Of a stretch of DNA of 12,141 bases, positions 7,021 to 12,141 are shown piece by piece. The stretch spans positions 1,256 through 13,396 of the forward strand of contig BLJB01000399.1 in assembly GCA_013423325.1 (NCBI GenBank), read 5' to 3'. The notes beneath the pieces are model-generated. The model had not been told where the DNA came from. It saw nothing but the letters and a program-made list of their open reading frames with translations, and made no database searches. Position numbers and translations under genes: made by a program. Position 1 is the first letter of the stretch; each line of letters opens with the position of its first letter. Source of the DNA: Usnea hakonensis (Eukaryota; Ascomycota; Lecanoromycetes; Lecanorales; Parmeliaceae).

Positions 7021-9065
7021 ATGCCACCCCATAAGGACCACTCTGCCGTACTAGATTGGCTGGATTACCCCTTTCAAGAAGAACATGGGTATTTACCTGG
7101 CAAAAGTAGGACGTACTACCGTGAACGTCTCTTCAAAGACTCGACGAGGATTTTTGAGCCCGAGGAAAATGATATCGGCTTGCTCCGTGTATCCCTTGAC
7201 TGCCCCGGTAAGTCAAGACCCGGTGCAACCCATCTACTCTTGGAATATGACCTCCCATATTCTACATGATAATTAGTCGTACTCAGAGCTCTTAGGTTCT
7301 GAGAATAAGTCTCCCACTATCAAACTCGAGCCTCAAAGTATTAAAAGCATCGAGGATTTGAATAATCATCTACTTGTGAGCTGCAAATCATTGTGTTCGC
7401 GAAGTTTTGTTCCTGATGAGTCACAGAAAAAAGAAAGCCCATTTTTGCATCTATTGTAGTGAGTTTAAATGTTTCAAGAAATGCCTTGCAAGAAACGCTC
7501 CGAATTTATACTGCAATAGCATAATCCCCCAGAAATACTCCTGGGGGCAATTATCCATCACGCAGGAAGCATGCCAGAAGATATTATCATGGCACCATGT
7601 CTTCGTCTCCTTCCTAGACGTAATCCATTCTTTCGGCTTCAAAAAGAGCGCAAATGATGATATTCTGAGATGTCAATCGTACCATGGCTATCTCTCAACG
7701 GGACTGAATCCGAGACAGCCCTACCTTTATGGTATCTGCGTACCCTCTCAACTATCTTATTCTCGTCTAATTACTATCTAAGAACTATGTTACATTGTTC
7801 AGTACATGGAAGAAAATGGAAGAGATCGAGGCGACCCTTGGTCTCTAAGACAGACTGGGGTGTATGAGCAGGTAGATATTGAAACCGGAAAATCAGTCTG
7901 GATCATCTTACAACCGTCCTCCTCCACTCGACAATGCTTAGAACAGAGGCTTCAAACCCTTAACCAAGACACGTATGGCCGAAATACAAACGATCCAATG
8001 CTCCTCCACCCAATCTTTCTGTTAGCAACAGCGGACAATTGGGTTGGGTATATCAAGCATCTCCATTCGCAAGCAGACGAAATGGTGAGTCAAACCTATC
8101 ATTTGCAAATATATTGAAATAGGTCGGATGTGCCTAGTGAGTCAGCTTTTGCTGAGTTCATGTTCAAAAAGGCTGAAAAGGCATGGTTTTCGAAGCTCGA
8201 GGTTGGAGGGGAGTTCATAGGGAGAACATTGACAGACTTTGCTGTGACATTCTCGGACATCCAGGAACTGCAACAACTCCAGCAGAAGCTGCTTCGGATG
8301 TCTATGGTGTTGAATTCTTGTCTTGAGGTAGCGAGTCATCTTGAGGGTCACTGTCAGAGGCTCATCGCGATAAGCGATATCAAATATCCAAGCGGCCTTG
8401 TTCTTAAGGCGATCAAGAACTATATGACAAATGTCAAGATCCACGAACAGAGTCTGGCCATGATTAAGCAATCATTAGAAGGGACAGAGAGACTAGTCAG
8501 TCGGACGATTTTCATACCTTCTCTTCCGAAAAAAGTATCATAGTTGGCTAACAGCTCTTCCTTCCCTGCGATAGTTGAACGGGATACTCACTTTCCGCAA
8601 CGAAGCAACCCTCCGGTTGGTGAACCAAACGACCTGCAAAAGTGTCGATCTCGTGTGTACCATCGCCGGGGATATCCAACGCGAGAACAGCGAGGTAATG
8701 ATCTTGGCTCGGCAGACGCAACGCGACTCAAGAATGCTCAAGGCGATGACGACGATAGCACTTTTTTTCCTTCCTGCTTCTTTGCTTGCGGTGAGTTTTC
8801 CTTCTATCTGATCTAGTCGTTTATGTTAGATCCTAGTTTCTTCTCCCCCCACCGGTGAACTGGAAGATAACATTGATGGCAGACAATCTTCAACTCTAAT
8901 CTCATTTCATTGGAGCAAAATCAGAGCACGGTGCTGGGCAAGACTCATTATACAATCACTACACAGTTTTGGGTATATATTGTAACGTCTGTAGGCTTGA
9001 CGGTCTTTACATTTGTCGGTACGCATTGGCTGGACTGGCGATGGAGTCAGGCCAAAGGGCGGTAA
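7021..9065 (+). CDS. CorA-like divalent cation transporter family membrane protein (fungal, GMN-less)
   Basis: Seven exons are inferred: 7021-7207, 7287-7458, 7520-7731, 7783-8084, 8142-8495, 8575-8790 and 8883-9065, about 541 residues. Introns 1, 2, 5 and 6 are well supported (donors GTAAGT, GTGAGT, GTCAGT, GTGAGT; acceptors CAG, TAG, TAG, CAG; CTAAC branch at 8549). The order of segments is that of fungal CorA-like proteins: SWGQLSITQEACQKILSWHH and VSFLDVIHSFGF, then DPWSLRQTGVYEQVDIETG, then a helical region, then LNGILTFRNEATLRLVNQTT, RQTQRDSRMLKAMTTIALFF and FLPASLLATIFNSN (first membrane helix), and a second helix QFWVYIVTSVGLTVFTFVG before a short charged tail. The canonical GMN motif after helix 1 is not present (FNSN in its place), so metal transport is uncertain. 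Intron 3 (alternative 7740-7802) and intron 4 have only non-standard in-frame solutions, so those junctions are tentative and a frameshift near 8085-8141 cannot be excluded. Confidence 0.8.
7526..7547. repeat. Short inverted repeat just inside exon 3 of the CorA-like gene
   Basis: CCCCCAG and CTGGGGG form a perfect 7-bp GC-rich stem with an 8-base loop, 7 bases downstream of the intron 2 acceptor at 7519. In RNA it could form a stable hairpin close to the splice site. It lies in coding sequence, so chance is also possible. Confidence 0.4.
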
Positions 9066-9672
9066 ATTTGTGCATGGGAGATGCAATTCAGCGAATTAGC
9101 GAATATATTGTGCACTTCTATTCTCGTCCTGTCTGATTGAGGCCCGAAAGTCTAAGATTCATAACATGAAAGCCCAGCTAGGAAAGCCATTGCTCCACCT
9201 GTAAGCATGATAGCTTATGACTTATGTATGATGAGCGTACTGGCGACCTAGTAGCCACGTACGTGAAATGGATACGCGGTGGCTACATGTGTAGACCAGA
9301 TTTGCGATGGCTATCTAAGTAGGATAGATATTGCGTGTACTTATATTTATGAGGAGTTTAAAATCCTCGCAAGGTTTCCTTCCTTGTATGATATTCTGAG
9401 TCTTTAGGATAGTGAATAGATGCAGATCCGCTGTTTAAGCAGAGTAGCAGCTAGTGACCCGTGACACTAAGCCTTAACGGGATTAGGCGAATTCGCTGCT
9501 CTGCTTCGATACGTATTAGCCTAGGCAGCAATATCACTCCGTTGAGAACAGCCACACACCTTTGCACTTTACATCTTCCCTCTGAGACTGGATCCAAACG
9601 GACCCTCGGTATTCTCTATATTTTGAGGAAAGGAATTAGACCGAAGTTTGATACATCGATCAAGTCTCCGAT
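9066..9672. other. Intergenic stretch between the CorA-like and kinase-TPR genes
   Basis: This holds the 3' flank of the CorA-like gene and the presumed promoter and 5' leader of the kinase-TPR gene. An open frame from 9461 to 9814 overlaps the kinase start in another frame and has no protein-like character. An inverted repeat with 8-bp arms (GTAGCCAC/GTGGCTAC) lies at 9251-9286. No RNA gene or relic was recognised. Confidence 0.45.
9251..9286. repeat. Inverted repeat with 8-bp arms
   Basis: GTAGCCAC at 9251-9258 is the reverse complement of GTGGCTAC at 9279-9286, with a 20-base spacer containing a short ACGT-rich core. It lies about 190 bases after the CorA-like stop codon. It could be a protein-binding dyad or an RNA 3' end structure; chance cannot be ruled out. 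Confidence 0.3.
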
Positions 9673-12141
9673 ATGTCAACAATCTCCAACAGCGGTGGTG
9701 GGTTTCCAGCTCCGATCACCTATACAAGGTCTGGAGAAATTCATCAAAGCGCGAGCTCGACTTCGAACGAAGAGTATGACTTCCTCGATTTCCTTGGGGT
9801 CGCTCAAAGTCTGAAGATTGACTTTCTTCCGATTACATGGCAGCCAGCACTGGACAAAGTCGGCGAAGGTGGTACGGCTGTAATACGTCAAGCATTGATT
9901 AATCTTCAGATGACTTTCACTTTCAAACATCTGAAGCGTCCTCGGTCCGCTATGGAAAAGACTCGTAATTTGCGTGCACTTATTGCGGAATTATCGATAT
10001 TAGGTCATCCCGCCATCCGATACCATCCGAACGTTGCAAACCTCGAGGGAATCTGCTGGGACGTCGTCGATGGTGGTAAGGAAGTTTGGCCAGTTCTAGT
10101 GTTCGAGAAGACTCGGTACGGGGATCTGAACAGATTCATGACATCAGGCCCAGGAAAAGAGATGGATTCCAAGCACAGACTTGAGATGTTGTTTGATGTT
10201 GCTCTTGCGGTCAGAGATTTGCATGCAACTGGTAGGTACTTAAAACCCCCTTTTTGACGACATGACTGATTGAGAATAGGGGTCATTCACGGTGATATCA
10301 AGCCTGAAAATATTCTAATTTCCTCTGAGAGCGATGGCCGCTATGTGGTGAAAGTGACAGATTTCGGCTACTCTACTCTATTTACAACAGATAGCGACCC
10401 AGTTACAATGCCTTATTCAGAGCTCTGGACGGCTCCAGAACGGCATCATCGAGAGATCCTACCTATACAAGCTAGAAAAATGGACGCATACTCTTTTGGC
10501 ATACTCTGCCTCTGGCTTCTCTTCTACAACAAAGGAGAAAATCGAGATCGCAACTTCAAGAAGGATTTAAAAGATTCACAGAAGGAACTATCAGGTTACG
10601 CTTTTGGATTACTTAGAGCATCAGCGGACCCAGAAAACTGGGAAAAAGACAATATGCAAAAAGTCTTTAAGTTAACACTCGCTCAGGATCCAGCTGAACG
10701 AACGGCCAATTTCAATGAACTCTTAGAACTTTTATCGCCGCATAGGTCAGTACAACTACTATATTTGAAACGAGATACTAAGGGAGGTTAGAGCCTTCTC
10801 TTTAACCTCTCCGACGGACCAAATATCCATACCTTACAAGGACTTTCGAGTAAGTTTGACTCGCGGCATCAAATTATATAGTCACACCCTGTATAGCGGA
10901 ATAACATTATTTAGATGACTCTATCAATGCATCAGTTTATTCAAGCTCACTATGGTGTACGCTATTACATCGCAAAATGCCTAGAGGAAAGAGGGGAGCG
11001 ACTTTTCATTAGTCGATGTCACACTTTGAGCCTTACTTTCTGTTATGAGCTTGGATTTGGTGTTCAACAAGATATCGTTAAAAGTTCTCGAACCCTACTC
11101 AATACACATGAATTATCAATTAGAGATCTTGAGAACGAAATTGAGCAAGCCAAAAAGATTACACAATCACCGAAATTTCAGAAAGGCGTCTTTAGAAGAT
11201 TCTTAGAGCAAGGTCATTTCGAAGACTTTGATTTTAGTCAACAATACCGCCAAGAACAGCGTTCTCGTGAAGCTGAATCACGATATCAAAGAGAGGTGAA
11301 AACGATGGGACATATACTTGGGGATAATCATTTTCTCGTTCAAGAGTTACGAATGCAATTGTCTTTGCTCATGAGGAGTGAAGGAAGGTGGAAAGATGCG
11401 GAAAAGCTGCAAGTTCAAATGATGGAACTTGACAAGGGAGTAACGAATAAGGCCCAGAATACAAGGCGCTTCGACTCGTACTTGGCATCGACATACTGGC
11501 AGCAAGGGCGGTGGACAGAGGCCGAAGAGTTGGGGGTACAAGTCATGGAGACGAGAAAGAGGGTACTCGGAGTGGAATATCCAGACACGTTGACCAGTAT
11601 AGCCAACCTAGCATCGACATACTGGCAGCAAGGGCGGTGGACAGAGGCCGAAGAGCTGGATATGCAAGTCATGGAGACGAGCAAGAGGATATTCGGGGTG
11701 GAACATCCAATTACGCTGAGCAGTATAGCCAACCTGGCATTGACATATAGTAGTCTAGGACAGTGGACAGAGGCCGAAGAGTTGCAGGTACAAGTCATGG
11801 AGACGAGCAAGAGGGCACTCGGGGTGGAACATCCAGATACGCTGAGCAGCATAGCTAACCTGGCAACGACATATAGTAGTCTAGGACAGTGGACAGAGGC
11901 CGAAGAGTTGCAAGTGCAAGTCATGGAGACGAGTAAGAGGGTACTCGAAGTGGAACATCCAGACACGCTGAGCAGTATAGCTAACCTGGCATCGACATAC
12001 TGGCAGCAAGGGCGGTGGATAGAGGCCGAAGAGTTGCAAATGCAAGTCATGGAGACGAGCAAGAGCGCACTCGGGGTGGAACATCCAAGAACGCTGATCA
12101 GCATAGCCAACCTGGCATCGACATATAGTAGTCTAGGACAG
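9673..12141 (+). CDS. Protein kinase fused to tetratricopeptide repeats (kinase-TPR protein), partial at right edge
   Basis: Four exons: 9673-10231, 10280-10745, 10792-10849 and 10915 to beyond 12141. Introns are 48, 46 and 65 nt (donors GTAGGT, GTCAGT, GTAAGT; all acceptors TAG), and every junction keeps phase. 770 residues are visible. The ATG at 9673 is the first after an in-frame TGA at 9649. The kinase domain (about 55-342) has GEGGTA (64-69), FKHLK lysine (K85), AEL glutamate (E106), GICWD..PVLVFEK (hinge region), HGDIKPEN (190-197), DFG (214-216), WTAPE and MDAYSFG, so it appears catalytically competent. Residues about 365-500 form a helical link (MHQFIQAHYGVRYYIAKC, YELGFGVQQD) of the kind preceding repeats in this family. 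A degenerate repeat follows and, from residue 551, 42-residue TPR units with HPDTLSSIANLASTY consensus. No NB-ARC or NACHT domain lies between kinase and TPR. The likely role is a cytosolic signalling or recognition protein (inferred). The C terminus is outside the window. Confidence 0.9.
11482..12141 (+). repeat. Near-identical 126-bp tandem repeat array encoding TPR units
   Basis: Five complete 126-bp units start at 11482, 11608, 11734, 11860 and 11986, and a sixth begins at 12112 and is cut by the window end. The period is exactly 42 codons with no indels. Two unit types can be told apart by their first helix: YWQQGRW in units 1, 2 and 5, and YSSLGQW in units 3, 4 and 6. Differences between units within a type are scattered single bases, while the neighbouring upstream TPR (about 11340-11480) is strongly diverged. 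This is the pattern expected from recent unequal crossing-over or gene conversion. Confidence 0.95.

Noticed and set aside
9461..9814. 117-codon plus-strand open frame before and over the kinase-TPR start
   Set aside because: No recognisable motif; it overlaps the kinase N terminus in another frame and its composition looks random.
11415..12110. A 231-codon open frame on the minus strand through the repeat array
   Set aside because: It is antisense to the TPR array; its openness and repetitive composition follow from the 126-bp period being a multiple of three.

Overview
This window looks like an accessory region of a filamentous ascomycete (Pezizomycotina) genome. The intact genes are split by many short introns of about 48-92 nt, with GT donors and mostly CTAAC/CTGAC-like branch points. 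The recognisable families (HET, kinase-TPR, CorA-like, DUF6536-like, HeLo-associated kinase-like) are ones that are expanded in such fungi. No prokaryotic operon structure, rRNA, tRNA or CRISPR is visible. The species cannot be named from this sequence.

Layout. Bases 1-2490 are a graveyard of broken genes: an unidentified plus-strand gene remnant with two frame changes and an in-frame stop (1-528), the C-terminal half of a HET-type protein on the minus strand (460-1155), a head-less TPR (kinesin-light-chain-like) fragment on the plus strand (about 1137-1715), and a short DUF6536-like membrane-protein relic broken at a G run (2242-2490). Bases 2583-5494, possibly to 5731, hold an apparently intact minus-strand gene. 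It encodes a protein kinase with full catalytic motifs followed by a second, catalytically dead kinase-like domain of the type found in HeLo/prion-inhibition proteins. A small two-exon gene relic lies at 6140-6498 (minus). A seven-exon CorA-like membrane protein gene occupies 7021-9065 (plus). From 9673 to the right edge runs a four-exon plus-strand gene for a kinase fused to tetratricopeptide repeats. Its last visible part is a nearly perfect 126-bp tandem repeat array that continues beyond the window.

How they fit together. HET, kinase-TPR, HeLo-associated pseudokinase and repeat-rich proteins are families linked, in part, to non-self recognition and regulated cell death in fungi. Their clustering here with several truncated or decayed relatives is what a rapidly turning-over recognition locus would look like. 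That functional reading is inference: the sequence shows the domains, the repeats and the breakage, not the role. The most unusual items are the tandem active kinase plus pseudokinase protein, the homogenised two-type TPR array, the HET/TPR truncation junction near 1.1 kb, and two introns of the CorA-like gene that lack a fully canonical in-frame splice solution.
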